Assembly (NCBI RefSeq): GCF_023195755.1 | Contig: NZ_CP096203.1 | Span: 2,480,001-2,544,000, forward strand | Source: Chryseobacterium nepalense | Lineage (GTDB): Bacteria > Bacteroidota > Bacteroidia > Flavobacteriales > Weeksellaceae | Reading direction: 5' to 3' | DNA length: 64,000 bases | Shown: one piece after another, positions 17,558-25,932 of the stretch | Numbering within the stretch: position 1 is the stretch's first letter | Layout of the letters: the number at the start of each line of letters is the position of its first letter | Translations under genes and position numbers: made by a program | The notes under the pieces: model-generated | Told to the model about the DNA's origin: nothing | Databases searched by the model: none | The model's input: the letters and a program-made list of their open reading frames with translations, nothing else

Positions 17558-17737
17558 TTATTTTATATGTCTCGGTTTTACACCATGATAACCATCACTA
17601 AACCCTTCTCTAATGTCTCCAACATTTTCCCAAGCAGACCATGCTAATCCGATTAGAACAGCTTGCCACCAACCACCTTCGGTTTTTTTGATTTCCTGAG
17701 CATTAAGCTCAACTACTTTTAATTTTTTTAAATCCAT
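17558..17737 (-). CDS. double-glycine leader precursor peptide A
   Basis: 59 residues from ATG 17737 to TAA 17558-17560. The 22-residue leader ends LNAQEIKKTEGG, with Leu at -12 and Ile at -7 before the GG. The predicted mature peptide has 37 residues, begins WWQAVLIGLAWSAWENVG and ends in a basic HGVKPRHIK tail. It contains no Cys, so an unmodified amphipathic peptide is likely. It is the first gene of the operon. The leader length equals that of peptide B, which supports joint processing by the C39 exporter. Confidence 0.75.
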   Translation of the reverse strand: MDLKKLKVVELNAQEIKKTEGGWWQAVLIGLAWSAWENVGDIREGFSDGYHGVKPRHIK

Positions 17738-17802
17738 GTTTTAAAAATTTTATGTTAATAAATTTTCTATTTCAAAAAACATTTGTGCACTTGTGTTTTT
17801 AG

Positions 17803-17833
17803 CAAAAATAATTGCCTCCTTAAAAAAAAACAA
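17803..17833 (-). promoter_or_regulatory. probable promoter of the peptide operon
   Basis: On the minus strand TTG (17831-17833), a 20-bp spacer and TATTTTTG (17803-17810) match the Bacteroidetes -33/-7 pattern, 65 bp upstream of the peptide A start. A second TATTTTTG lies at 17845-17852. The 243-bp gap up to folC holds no convincing gene. Confidence 0.5.
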
Positions 17834-17969
17834 TTTGAAGTTTACAAAAATATTATTCACCCATAAAAAGACTAAATTTTAACTTTCTTAAATTATTTTA
17901 TTCTGAATATTATCTTGCTTAGTTAAAAAAATTTTAATTAAAATCTGTATTAAATTTCTCCGGTAAGTT

Positions 17970-17977
17970 TAATTTTG
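17970..17977 (+). promoter_or_regulatory. -7 box directly before folC
   Basis: TAATTTTG matches TAnnTTTG and ends only 4 bp before the folC ATG. If it is used, the mRNA would be leaderless or nearly so. Confidence 0.4.
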
Positions 17978-17981
17978 CATC

Positions 17982-19226
17982 ATGACAACCGCACAATACC
18001 AGGAAGCCGTAGAATGGCTGTTCGTACAGGCTCCGAATTATCAGATTGATGGACAGAAGGCATATAAACCCGGATTAGACAATATCAGGAAGCTATGTGA
18101 TTTCTTCGGAAATCCTCAGGAAAAAATCAAATGTGTTCACATCGGAGGAACCAACGGCAAAGGATCTACAAGTAATATGCTGGCTTCCGTTCTTCAGGAA
18201 TCGGGTTATAAAACTGGTTTATATAATTCACCGCATCTTATTGATTTTACCGAACGTATTAAAGTAAATGGTAAGAATTGCGATAAAGAATTTGTCTATC
18301 ACTTTATCCAAAAACTGAAAAATCTTCCGGAAAATATACAGCCTTCTTTTTTTGAGTTCACCACCATTATGGCTTTTGAATATTTTTATCAGCAGCAGGT
18401 TGACGTAGCCATTATTGAGGTAGGCTTAGGCGGAAGGCTTGATTCTACCAATATTATCCTGCCGCTGGTTTCGGCCATTACCAATGTTCAGCTGGATCAT
18501 CAGAATATTTTAGGAGAGACTATCGAAGAAATTGCGGAAGAGAAAGCAGGAATTGTAAAACCACATATCCCGATCATTTTCGGTGATGAAAATGAAACGG
18601 TGAAAAACATCATTAAAAACAAGGCTGATAAAGAAAACGTATCTTTTATTGATGCTACTTTGATAAAAACAGCTTTGAAGTCTGACTTAAAGGGAAATTA
18701 TCAGGAAAAAAATATCCGGGTTGTTTTGGCATTAATTGAAGAATTACGAAAACTTGGATTCATTATTTCCGGGCAGAATATTGAAGAAGGACTTTTGCGT
18801 GTTCATCAGAATACAGGCTTTATCGGCCGGTGGTTTGAGTTCTCACAAAATCCGCTTACGATTTGTGATACGGCACATAATCAGGCTGGCCTGGAATATG
18901 TTTTTTCCCAGCTGAATTCTATTAATAAGCATAAGCATATTGTTTTAGGATTTGTCAATGACAAAAAGATAGATGATGTCATGAGGATCTTGCCCGAAAA
19001 TGCGGCATTTTATTTTGCGAAGCCTTCTATTCAAAGAGGCAGAGCACCTCAGGAATATGAGAATTTATTGGTGGAAGCAAAAATTTCCTATAAAATTTTC
19101 AATTCCGTACAGGAGGCTTATCTGTCTGCAAAAGAGAACTGTAGAAAAGAGGAAATGATTTTTATTGGCGGAAGTAATTTTGTTGTGGGAGAATTTTTAG
19201 AAAAAAATTTGGAGATTTCCGAATAA
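17982..19226 (+). CDS. folC: bifunctional folylpolyglutamate/dihydrofolate synthase
   Basis: 414 residues of the Mur-ligase-like ATP-dependent family. The P-loop GTNGKGST lies at about 56-63, and LGGRLDSTNI (about 148-157) and LDHQNILG (about 172) are family signatures. The enzyme adds glutamate to dihydropteroate and to folates. The length is typical. It diverges from the peptide-export operon and its stop overlaps the promoter of the downstream tRNA genes. Confidence 0.94.
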   Translation: MTTAQYQEAVEWLFVQAPNYQIDGQKAYKPGLDNIRKLCDFFGNPQEKIKCVHIGGTNGKGSTSNMLASVLQESGYKTGLYNSPHLIDFTERIKVNGKNCDKEFVYHFIQKLKNLPENIQPSFFEFTTIMAFEYFYQQQVDVAIIEVGLGGRLDSTNIILPLVSAITNVQLDHQNILGETIEEIAEEKAGIVKPHIPIIFGDENETVKNIIKNKADKENVSFIDATLIKTALKSDLKGNYQEKNIRVVLALIEELRKLGFIISGQNIEEGLLRVHQNTGFIGRWFEFSQNPLTICDTAHNQAGLEYVFSQLNSINKHKHIVLGFVNDKKIDDVMRILPENAAFYFAKPSIQRGRAPQEYENLLVEAKISYKIFNSVQEAYLSAKENCRKEEMIFIGGSNFVVGEFLEKNLEISE

Positions 19227-19238
19227 GTCGTATATTTG
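19208..19238 (+). promoter_or_regulatory. consensus promoter of the tRNA-Val pair
   Basis: TTTG (19208-19211), exactly 19 bp, then TATATTTG (19231-19238). This is the best full match to the Bacteroidetes TTTG-N19-TAnnTTTG promoter in the window. It begins inside the end of folC and fires about 25 bp before the first tRNA. Confidence 0.8.
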
Positions 19239-19270
19239 CACCACTCTAATCGAGGAAACAACGATAAAGA

Positions 19271-19345
19271 GGGTTCTTAGCTCAGTTGGTTCAGAGCATC
19301 TGGTTTACACCCAGAGGGTCGGGGGTTCGAATCCCTCAGGACCCA
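19271..19345 (+). tRNA. tRNA-Val (anticodon TAC), copy 1
   Basis: 75 nt. Acceptor arms GGGTTCT and AGGACCC pair, with discriminator A. The D arm contains AGCTCAGTTGG. The anticodon stem TCTGG/CCAGA frames the loop TTTACAC with anticodon TAC. The T arm GGGGGTTCGAATCCCTC is standard. CCA is not encoded. Confidence 0.97.
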
Positions 19346-19378
19346 CAGAAAAGGAAACGAAACCTTTTAAAAAAATTC

Positions 19379-19453
19379 GGGTTCTTAGCTCAGTTGGTTC
19401 AGAGCATCTGGTTTACACCCAGAGGGTCGGGGGTTCGAATCCCTCAGGACCCA
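19379..19453 (+). tRNA. tRNA-Val (anticodon TAC), copy 2
   Basis: 75 nt, identical to copy 1 and separated from it by 33 bp, so the pair arose by recent tandem duplication or is kept identical by gene conversion. Same anticodon TAC, no encoded CCA. Followed by an intrinsic terminator. Confidence 0.97.
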
Positions 19454-19456
19454 CAG

Positions 19457-19487
19457 AAATCTCTCTTTTTTAAGGGAGATTTTTTTG
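19457..19487 (+). terminator. terminator of the tRNA operon
   Basis: AAATCTCTC (19457-19465) pairs with GGGAGATTT (19474-19482), including one G-T pair, followed by a T run. Confidence 0.8.
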
Positions 19488-19513
19488 TTTGTACCTTTTA
19501 AAAAATCAGCTAA

Positions 19514-19540
19514 AATAAAACGCTCAGAGACTCTGAACGC
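19514..19540 (-). terminator. terminator of the small lipoprotein gene
   Basis: Read on the minus strand, GCGTTCAGAG and CTCTGAGCG form a hairpin followed by TTTTATT, 12 bp after the lipoprotein stop codon. Confidence 0.65.
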
Positions 19541-19551
19541 TTGTTTGTAAT

Positions 19552-19716
19552 TTACTTATTGTGCCCAGGAGCATAATTTCTCGCAGATTTTGCACCGGTT
19601 ACTTTTTTCACCTGTCCCGGCGGCAATCCATTATTTCCGTTAGACCTAACAGCAACACATGAAGTAACGAACATCGCGACAGTAAAAGCTAAAGCCGTCT
19701 TTTTTAGTACTTTCAT
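19552..19716 (-). CDS. small flavobacterial lipoprotein with PPGQ motif
   Basis: 54 residues from MKVLKKTALAF at 19716. A lipoprotein signal ends VTSC, leaving a mature part of about 35 residues with GLPPGQVKKVTGAKSARNYAPGHNK. Flavobacteria carry many such tiny lipoproteins with a PPGQ-K-TG-SA-APG pattern, sometimes mis-annotated as quinol oxidase subunit 4. The role is unknown. The frame extends upstream to 19755, but only the internal ATG gives a proper signal peptide. Confidence 0.75.
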   Translation of the reverse strand: MKVLKKTALAFTVAMFVTSCVAVRSNGNNGLPPGQVKKVTGAKSARNYAPGHNK

Positions 19717-19785
19717 AACTCTTCTTTTTAAACAAATATTAAAATACTGTGCCAATGAAATTTAGAATAATTATTTAAAAGATTA

Positions 19786-20751
19786 TTAAATCTTATCAAC
19801 AATCTTCTGTATATTAAGTTCTCCCAGGCAAGCCCAGTCACCACGGAAGCATTCTTTATCACCAAAAACAGAGCATGGCCTGCACGTAAGATCCTTTACC
19901 TGAACCACATCCTCCTCACTTTGTCCAAAACCTAAAAATCCGGCGTAAGGATGCGTTTGGCCCCAAACAGAAACACATCGTGTCCCCACAAGGCTGGCAA
20001 GATGCATATTTGCGGAGTCCATAGAGATCATCATTTGTAATTGTGAGATTGTGTCCAGTTCTTCTGTGAGATTCAGTTTACCTGCAAGGTTTCGGGTATT
20101 TGGAATTTCTTTTTCCCATTTTTCGAGTATTTCGGTTTCAGCTTTTCCACCACCGAAAAAATAAACTGTATTTTTTAGAGATAAGATTCTCGCGAGTTCA
20201 TATGACTTTTCAAGAGGAAGCATTTTTCCTTTATGCTGAGCAAAAGGCGCGAAACCAATCCCCGATTTATTGAAACTCGTAGGTCTTAGCTGATGAGAAA
20301 GTGTCACCTGAAAGCCCATTTCACGAAAAACATCGGCATACCGTTCCACTGTTTTCTTAAGCTGAACTTTATTCAGGTTCCAGATGTCCGTTAAATGTTC
20401 TTTTTCTTCTTTTCCTTTATTGATTTTAAAAACCCTAAATCCTTTCGTACTATAAATTTTATCCAGAATTTTCGTTCGGATTACATCATGAAGATTGGCA
20501 ATAAGGTCCGGATGAAATTCTTTGATAAGCTCATTAGCGAGCCTGTTGAGTCCAAAAAAACCCTTGTAGTCATCAAGATTGACCCCTTTAAATATAACAT
20601 TCGGGATCTCTTCGAATAAGGCTTCAAAATTACTTCGTGAAACCATGACAATTTCCACTTCCGGATTTTGTTCCAGGAATTCCCGGAATACAGGTGCTGT
20701 CATCGCAACGTCACCAAAAGCAGAAAAACGATATGCTAAAATCCTTGTCAC
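19786..20751 (-). CDS. glycosyltransferase family 9 (heptosyltransferase-like)
   Basis: 321 residues. The N-terminus ILAYRFSAFGDVAMTAPVF and the C-terminal SMDSANMHLASLVGTRCVSVWGQT are the GT9 signatures; the acidic and Ser residues there bind the nucleotide-sugar. A Cys-rich tail (DLTCRPCS, ECFRGDWACLG) is common in Bacteroidetes members. It probably adds a core sugar to lipopolysaccharide at the inner membrane. It follows sufE with a 2-bp gap on the same strand. Confidence 0.88.
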   Translation of the reverse strand: MTRILAYRFSAFGDVAMTAPVFREFLEQNPEVEIVMVSRSNFEALFEEIPNVIFKGVNLDDYKGFFGLNRLANELIKEFHPDLIANLHDVIRTKILDKIYSTKGFRVFKINKGKEEKEHLTDIWNLNKVQLKKTVERYADVFREMGFQVTLSHQLRPTSFNKSGIGFAPFAQHKGKMLPLEKSYELARILSLKNTVYFFGGGKAETEILEKWEKEIPNTRNLAGKLNLTEELDTISQLQMMISMDSANMHLASLVGTRCVSVWGQTHPYAGFLGFGQSEEDVVQVKDLTCRPCSVFGDKECFRGDWACLGELNIQKIVDKI

Positions 20752-20753
20752 AA

Positions 20754-21173
20754 TTACGATTTCAATTGGTAGGCAACAGCGTAAAACTTAATCTGTTTGG
20801 TCATCGCCATTAATCCGTTGGCTCTGGAAGGTGATAAAAATTCCTGTAATCCTATTTCTGAAATGAAATCAAAGTCGGAATCTAAAATTTCCTGTGTAGA
20901 ATGTCCGCTGTATATACTTACCAGAAGAGATACGATCCCTTTTGGCAAAATCCCGTCGGAATCCGCATTGAAAAACAATCTGCCGTCTCTGAACTCTGCA
21001 TCGATCCAGACTTTACTCTGGCAGCCCTTGATCAGGTTTTCATCTGTTTTCTTATCGTCAGAAAGCCCCTTCAATTCTTTACCCAGATCTATGATGTATT
21101 CATATTTCTGTTCCCAGTCGTCAAGAAAAGCAAATTCATCGATTATTTCCTGCTGTTTTTCCTTAATGGTCAT
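20754..21173 (-). CDS. sufE: SufE-family Fe-S assembly protein
   Basis: 139 residues with the conserved LIKGCQSKVW at about 46-55. Its Cys accepts persulfide sulfur from the SufS cysteine desulfurase. The rest (GILPKGIVSLLVSIYSG, LSPSRANGLMAM) is typical SufE, and the length is normal. No suf operon is in the window. It is cotranscribed with the GT9 gene. Start chosen at MTIKEKQQE. Confidence 0.92.
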   Translation of the reverse strand: MTIKEKQQEIIDEFAFLDDWEQKYEYIIDLGKELKGLSDDKKTDENLIKGCQSKVWIDAEFRDGRLFFNADSDGILPKGIVSLLVSIYSGHSTQEILDSDFDFISEIGLQEFLSPSRANGLMAMTKQIKFYAVAYQLKS

Positions 21174-21271
21174 TTTGATTGATTTCTTTCTGCAAAGATA
21201 ACCAATTTAAAAAGATTATTTTATTACCCTCCTCATAAGAACTGAATGGAAATTCTAAGTTTATTTTATTA

Positions 21272-21363
21272 AGCTTTTTCCCGCTTTCTGCTGTATCTTT
21301 TAATTTTCGGGCTCCGCTTCGCGGAGCCCGAAAATTAAAAGGATGTCGCGACAATCGGGGCTA
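21272..21363. repeat. REP-like palindromic element, copy 1
   Basis: The element runs from AGCTTTTTCCCGCTTTCTGC to CAATCGGGGCTA and encloses a perfect 20-bp stem (21298-21317 with 21321-21340, 3-nt loop). The same outer motifs, with a different inner stem, recur at 57841-57926. It lies between a glycosyltransferase stop and sufE. Confidence 0.65.
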
Positions 21364-21400
21364 AAGTCACAGACACTCCTTTAAATATTAAAAAATAAGA

Positions 21401-22501
21401 TTAATACAAAGACGCTTTTTTTACTACTTCCAGCAATTTTACTTCTTCATTTTCCCAGCACAAAATATGAGCTGCTTTTTCAAGTTGCGGTAAATAATTT
21501 CTGCGTCCTTTATTCAATACGGTCTGAATTGCATGAGCAATATTTTCAGGGTTATGATCTTTTATAATTTCACCAACATCATATTGATTCCTAATGTTCT
21601 GCATTTCAGGAAGATCAGACAATATTAAAGGAACACGTGCCTGGATACAGTCCAAAACCTTATTCGGAAGCGAATAGTAATAGCTTTGGCCGCCATTTTC
21701 TTCAATGCTCATTCCGCAATCTGCTGTAAGTGTAACATCCCGTAACTTTTCCGGTGAAAGTTTTCCCAGGAACAGAACTTTATCCTGAAGACTTTCATTT
21801 ATGACCAGTTGTTCATATTCTTTCTTTCTGGGACCGTCGCCTGCAATCTTAAAAATTACATGATCTAGATGATGCATGGCCAAAATAGCTTTATCTATTC
21901 CGCGAAACGGATTGATCACCCCCTGATATAAAATTATTTTAGGATTGTTTTCAGGGATTTCAATACTGAAATTAAGTTTTCGGGGTGCATTCTGTACAAC
22001 AGCTGCCTGAATTCCGTATCGTTCCTTAAACCATTCTGCATAGCCGGAGCTTGCTGTAATCATAAAACGAAGGTCCGGAAGTATGCTCTTCTCTACATAT
22101 CGCCACAATTTTTGTGACATTTTGCCTTGAATTGCCGGCATTTCGGAAAAAATTTCATGACTGTCAAAAATAAGCGGAATCTGTTTTTTTTTAGCAATTA
22201 AATAATTGGGCAGCAAAGCATCAAGATCATTGGCATAAAGAATCGTTTCCTTATCTGCTCTTTTCTTTAGTTCATTATACAATTTCCAGTTGAATTCAAA
22301 ATAAGCCGTTTTTAAACTTTTCGAAATCAGCTGTATTCGCGAAACAGGATAAGGACGTGACAATTTTTCACTTCCGCCCCATGTATTGCCAATCAATTCA
22401 ATAGAATAGCTGTTATCGTGCATGGTTTTACAAACCTTCTCGATACGCTGGTCTGTATTAAGATTACTAAAGGCAGAAATAATAATTTTTTTTCTGTTCA
22501 T
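21401..22501 (-). CDS. glycosyltransferase, GT4-like
   Basis: 366 residues with a GT-B fold pattern: a Rossmann start (KIIISAFSNLNTDQRIEK), a central FDSHEIFSEMP, and in the donor domain ILYQGVINPFRGIDKAI, GDGPRKKEYEQL and ENGGQSYYYSLPNKVLDCIQARVPLI. These are typical of retaining GT4 enzymes. The acceptor is unknown; surface polysaccharide is likely. The start overlaps the upstream 75-residue membrane protein gene by 4 bp, which implies translational coupling. Confidence 0.85.
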   Translation of the reverse strand: MNRKKIIISAFSNLNTDQRIEKVCKTMHDNSYSIELIGNTWGGSEKLSRPYPVSRIQLISKSLKTAYFEFNWKLYNELKKRADKETILYANDLDALLPNYLIAKKKQIPLIFDSHEIFSEMPAIQGKMSQKLWRYVEKSILPDLRFMITASSGYAEWFKERYGIQAAVVQNAPRKLNFSIEIPENNPKIILYQGVINPFRGIDKAILAMHHLDHVIFKIAGDGPRKKEYEQLVINESLQDKVLFLGKLSPEKLRDVTLTADCGMSIEENGGQSYYYSLPNKVLDCIQARVPLILSDLPEMQNIRNQYDVGEIIKDHNPENIAHAIQTVLNKGRRNYLPQLEKAAHILCWENEEVKLLEVVKKASLY

Positions 22502-22725
22502 CTTTTGTTTTTATCAGACAGAAGATAATAAATCTGTATAAAACAAATTAGTCCGTTGGGAATAATTACCGGCCAGAGCATCCCGTTGAAAATACCATAA
22601 ATCACAAAACAGATACACCCTATCATATTGACAATCCTGATTTTTCTTACATCTTTCAGAATAAAGCTCAGTACAATAAACAGGGATGCAGAATAGCCGA
22701 TATAGGCAGCGGTTTCGGGATTCAT
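22498..22725 (-). CDS. small SemiSWEET/YgjV-like membrane protein
   Basis: 75 residues with three membrane helices (about 5-22, 30-48 and 50-68). The pattern AAYIGYSASLFIVLSFILKDVRKIRIVN, then MLWPVIIPNGLICFIQIYY, resembles one three-helix unit of the PQ-loop/SemiSWEET or YgjV families. Some members are sugar transporters acting as dimers. It heads a two-gene operon with the GT4-like gene. The family call is tentative. Confidence 0.6.
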   Translation of the reverse strand: MNPETAAYIGYSASLFIVLSFILKDVRKIRIVNMIGCICFVIYGIFNGMLWPVIIPNGLICFIQIYYLLSDKNKR

Positions 22726-22877
22726 AGGAGAATTTTAGAGGATCACAAACTTAATCATTTTCAGGAAGATAATAAAATTTTTTCTGCCATAAAGTCATTT
22801 ATTGATTTTTGGTAAAATATTTGTAATTTAGATAATGAATAAATGGCAATGCTGCTTTTATTCTAATGAGATATATT

Positions 22878-25412
22878 ATGGATTATAAGTTTTCACAAGG
22901 TTTGAGCCAGGTGTTCAAACAAAGCAAAAGCGAAGCTAAAAGGCTGAAAAGTGAATTTCTTAATACAGAACATCTACTTTTAGGTATTATAAAAACGGAA
23001 AACTCTGCAAAAGAAATCCTTCAAAACCTTAATGCGGATTTAACACAGATCAGAAGAAAAATTGAAACTTTAAATACAGCAAGTCTTAATCCTATATCTG
23101 AGGAAGTTACTAATATTTCTTTCACTAAAATGGCAGACCATGCCGTTAAACGTGCAGAACTTGAATGCAGACAGTATAAAAGCAATGAGATTAATACCGT
23201 TCATTTGCTTTTGGGCATTCTTTACAAATATGAGGACCCTACTTCAAATATTTTAGGAGCTTACGACATTGATTATGAGGGAGTTTCAAAGGAATATCAG
23301 ACCATGCTGAAAAATTCCGGACAGGCGCCGCAAATGAGTGCATATGATGATGATGATGAAAGAGAGGATTTTGAACAGATGAGGAAGCCTACAGGAAATT
23401 TAGGTTCTGCAAAAAGCAAAACCCCTACTCTGGATAATTTCGGCAGAGACCTCACCTCTTTGGCAAGGGACGGGAAACTGGACCCTGTTATCGGCCGTGA
23501 AAAAGAGATCGAAAGAGTTTCCCAGATTTTATCCCGCAGAAAGAAAAACAATCCGCTCCTTATCGGAGAGCCGGGAGTTGGTAAATCTGCGATTGCGGAA
23601 GGTTTAGCATTAAGAATTCAACAGAAAAAGGTTTCCAGAGTTCTTTTCAATAAAAGAGTGATTACACTGGATCTGGCAAGTTTGGTTGCCGGAACGAAGT
23701 ATCGTGGTCAGTTTGAGGAAAGGATGAAAGCAATCATGACCGAGCTGGAAAAGAACAGAGATGTCATTTTATTTATTGACGAGCTTCACACCATCGTTGG
23801 TGCTGGAAGTTCAACAGGAAGTTTAGATGCGTCCAATATGTTTAAACCGGCTTTGGCAAGAGGTGAGATTCAATGCATCGGGGCTACTACTCTGGATGAA
23901 TACCGTCAGTATATTGAAAAAGACGGTGCTTTGGAGAGAAGATTCCAGAAAGTAATGGTAGAACCTACTTCTATTGATGAGACGGTACAGATTCTTAATC
24001 AGATTAAAGATAAGTATGAAGAACACCACAATGTTGTTTATACAGATGAGGCCATTTTAGCATGCGTTAATTTAACTTCAAGATATATTACAGACCGTTT
24101 CTTACCGGATAAGGCAATTGATGCTATGGATGAAGCCGGTTCCCGTGTTTATATTAAAAACATGAAGGTTCCTACCGAAATCATTGATTTTGAAAAGAAA
24201 ATCGAAGATATTAAGGAACTAAAACAGAAAGCAGTAAAAGCACAGGATTATCTTGAAGCGAGAAAACTGAAAGATGAAGAGGAAAGACTCCAGATGGAAC
24301 TTAACTCCGCTCAGGATAAGTGGGACAAAGATGTGAAGGAGAAAAAAGAAACCGTAACGGAAGAAAATGTAGCAGAAGTTGTTTCCATGATGAGTGGTGT
24401 TCCTGTAACGAAAGTAGGCAAAAACGAGCTTGATAAGCTTGCCGGAATGGATGGAAATCTGAACGGAAAAGTAATCGGTCAGGAAGACGCTGTGAAAAAG
24501 GTTGTTAAAGCAATCCAGAGAAACAGAGCGGGTCTTAAAGATCCTAACCGTCCGATTGGTACCTTTATTTTCTTAGGAACAACAGGGGTCGGTAAAACCG
24601 AGCTGGCTAAAGTAATGGCAAGAGAACTCTTCGATTCTGATGAAGCATTGATCAGAATTGACATGAGTGAATACATGGAAAAATTCGCGGTTTCAAGATT
24701 AGTTGGTGCGCCTCCGGGATACGTAGGATACGAAGAAGGTGGACAATTAACAGAAGCTGTAAGAAGAAAACCTTATGCTGTGGTGCTTCTGGATGAGATC
24801 GAAAAAGCTCACCCGGATGTATTCAATATCTTGCTGCAGATTTTAGATGAAGGTCACGTTACCGACAGTTTAGGTAGAAAAATAGATTTTAGAAATACCA
24901 TTATCATCCTGACTTCAAACATTGGGACAAGAGATCTTAAAGATTTCGGTGACGGTGTAGGATTCGGTACTTCTGCCAAAAAATCAAGTTCGGATACAAG
25001 AGCAAGAAGCACTATCGAAAATGCTCTTAAAAAAGCATTTGCTCCTGAATTCCTGAATAGAATTGATGACATTATTATCTTTAATTCTCTTGAACAGACC
25101 GATATTAAGAAAATCATTGATCTTGAACTTGGTAAATTATACAGCCGTCTTGAGAAATTAGGATATAAAGTAGAATTAACTGAGGAAGCGAAAGATTTTA
25201 TTTCTGAAAAAGGTTGGGATAAAGATTTCGGCGCAAGACCATTGAAACGTGCAATCCAGAAATATATTGAAGATTTATTAGCTGAAATGTTGGTAAACAA
25301 GCAATTGAACGAAGGAGAAACTGTTGTTCTTGACGTCAATGAGGCAAAAGACGGATTAACGGGAAAGACTTCAAAACCAAAAAAATCGGCGGAAAAGTCT
25401 TCTCAATCTTAA
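22878..25412 (+). CDS. clpC: ATP-dependent Clp protease ATPase subunit ClpC
   Basis: 844 residues from MDYKFSQGLSQVF at 22878. In order: the ClpN double repeat (about 1-145), AAA1 with Walker A GEPGVGKS (about 230) and the Walker B segment ILFIDELHT, a middle region with a UVR motif (YLEARKLKDEEERLQ, about 457-471), AAA2 with GTTGVGKT (about 566), and the C-terminal D2 domain. The UVR motif marks ClpC rather than ClpB. It unfolds proteins for ClpP. The frame also opens 12 bp earlier (22866); the second ATG fits the family start. Confidence 0.93.
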   Translation: MDYKFSQGLSQVFKQSKSEAKRLKSEFLNTEHLLLGIIKTENSAKEILQNLNADLTQIRRKIETLNTASLNPISEEVTNISFTKMADHAVKRAELECRQYKSNEINTVHLLLGILYKYEDPTSNILGAYDIDYEGVSKEYQTMLKNSGQAPQMSAYDDDDEREDFEQMRKPTGNLGSAKSKTPTLDNFGRDLTSLARDGKLDPVIGREKEIERVSQILSRRKKNNPLLIGEPGVGKSAIAEGLALRIQQKKVSRVLFNKRVITLDLASLVAGTKYRGQFEERMKAIMTELEKNRDVILFIDELHTIVGAGSSTGSLDASNMFKPALARGEIQCIGATTLDEYRQYIEKDGALERRFQKVMVEPTSIDETVQILNQIKDKYEEHHNVVYTDEAILACVNLTSRYITDRFLPDKAIDAMDEAGSRVYIKNMKVPTEIIDFEKKIEDIKELKQKAVKAQDYLEARKLKDEEERLQMELNSAQDKWDKDVKEKKETVTEENVAEVVSMMSGVPVTKVGKNELDKLAGMDGNLNGKVIGQEDAVKKVVKAIQRNRAGLKDPNRPIGTFIFLGTTGVGKTELAKVMARELFDSDEALIRIDMSEYMEKFAVSRLVGAPPGYVGYEEGGQLTEAVRRKPYAVVLLDEIEKAHPDVFNILLQILDEGHVTDSLGRKIDFRNTIIILTSNIGTRDLKDFGDGVGFGTSAKKSSSDTRARSTIENALKKAFAPEFLNRIDDIIIFNSLEQTDIKKIIDLELGKLYSRLEKLGYKVELTEEAKDFISEKGWDKDFGARPLKRAIQKYIEDLLAEMLVNKQLNEGETVVLDVNEAKDGLTGKTSKPKKSAEKSSQS

Positions 25413-25433
25413 ATAAATAATTTAATTATAATG

Positions 25434-25468
25434 AAAAGCATCGGAAATTTTTTCTGATGCTTTTTTTA
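25434..25468 (+). terminator. clpC terminator
   Basis: AAAAGCATCGGA (25434-25445) pairs with TCTGATGCTTTT (25453-25464), including one G-T pair, followed by a T run, 22 bp after the stop. Confidence 0.85.
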
Positions 25469-25932
25469 TTTTTAATAGTCGCTAATTATTATTTCCCACA
25501 TATTTAAATTTATAAGAATTGAAAATTTAATCCTGAAATTTAATCAGAGAGATCTGTGCTATCAGCGTGAGATGAAATATAATCTCATGCAGATTTTGGA
25601 AACGTCGCTGATTGCCGTCTGAATTTTCTGATGCTTTATTTTACTGCATTATTTTTTAACGCAAATACTGCTTAATTGATACTTTACAAAGGAACAAAGT
25701 TTAAATCAACAAGATGATTTTGACGAAATGATATTCACCTTCGCGAAGCAAAATTTATTTGCCTTTACTAACTAAAAATTAATAATTATAAATTACATCT
25801 TTGCGTTAAATTAAAAAGCTTTAATAATTTAATCTGCGAATCTGTGCAATTCGTGGGAGAACAAATATTTTCTAACGCAGATTTTGCTGATCTGAATGCA
25901 ATGATATTATACCGCATCTTTCAGAATACTTG
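25469..25932. other. non-coding gap with degenerate repeated motif
   Basis: I see no gene in these 464 bp. Two stretches, 25550-25580 (ATCTGTGCTATCAGCGTGAG) and 25850-25862 (CTGTGCAATTCGTGGGAGA), look like degraded copies of one dispersed motif. A further copy lies on the other strand at 31881-31913. Confidence 0.5.

Noticed and set aside
17738..17860. Minus-strand open frame upstream of peptide A reading KEAIIFAKNTSAQMFFEIENLLT
   Set aside because: It has no ATG near its beginning (only TTG/GTG), it covers both candidate promoter boxes, and it carries no leader or membrane signature. It may be a remnant, but a gene call is not supported.
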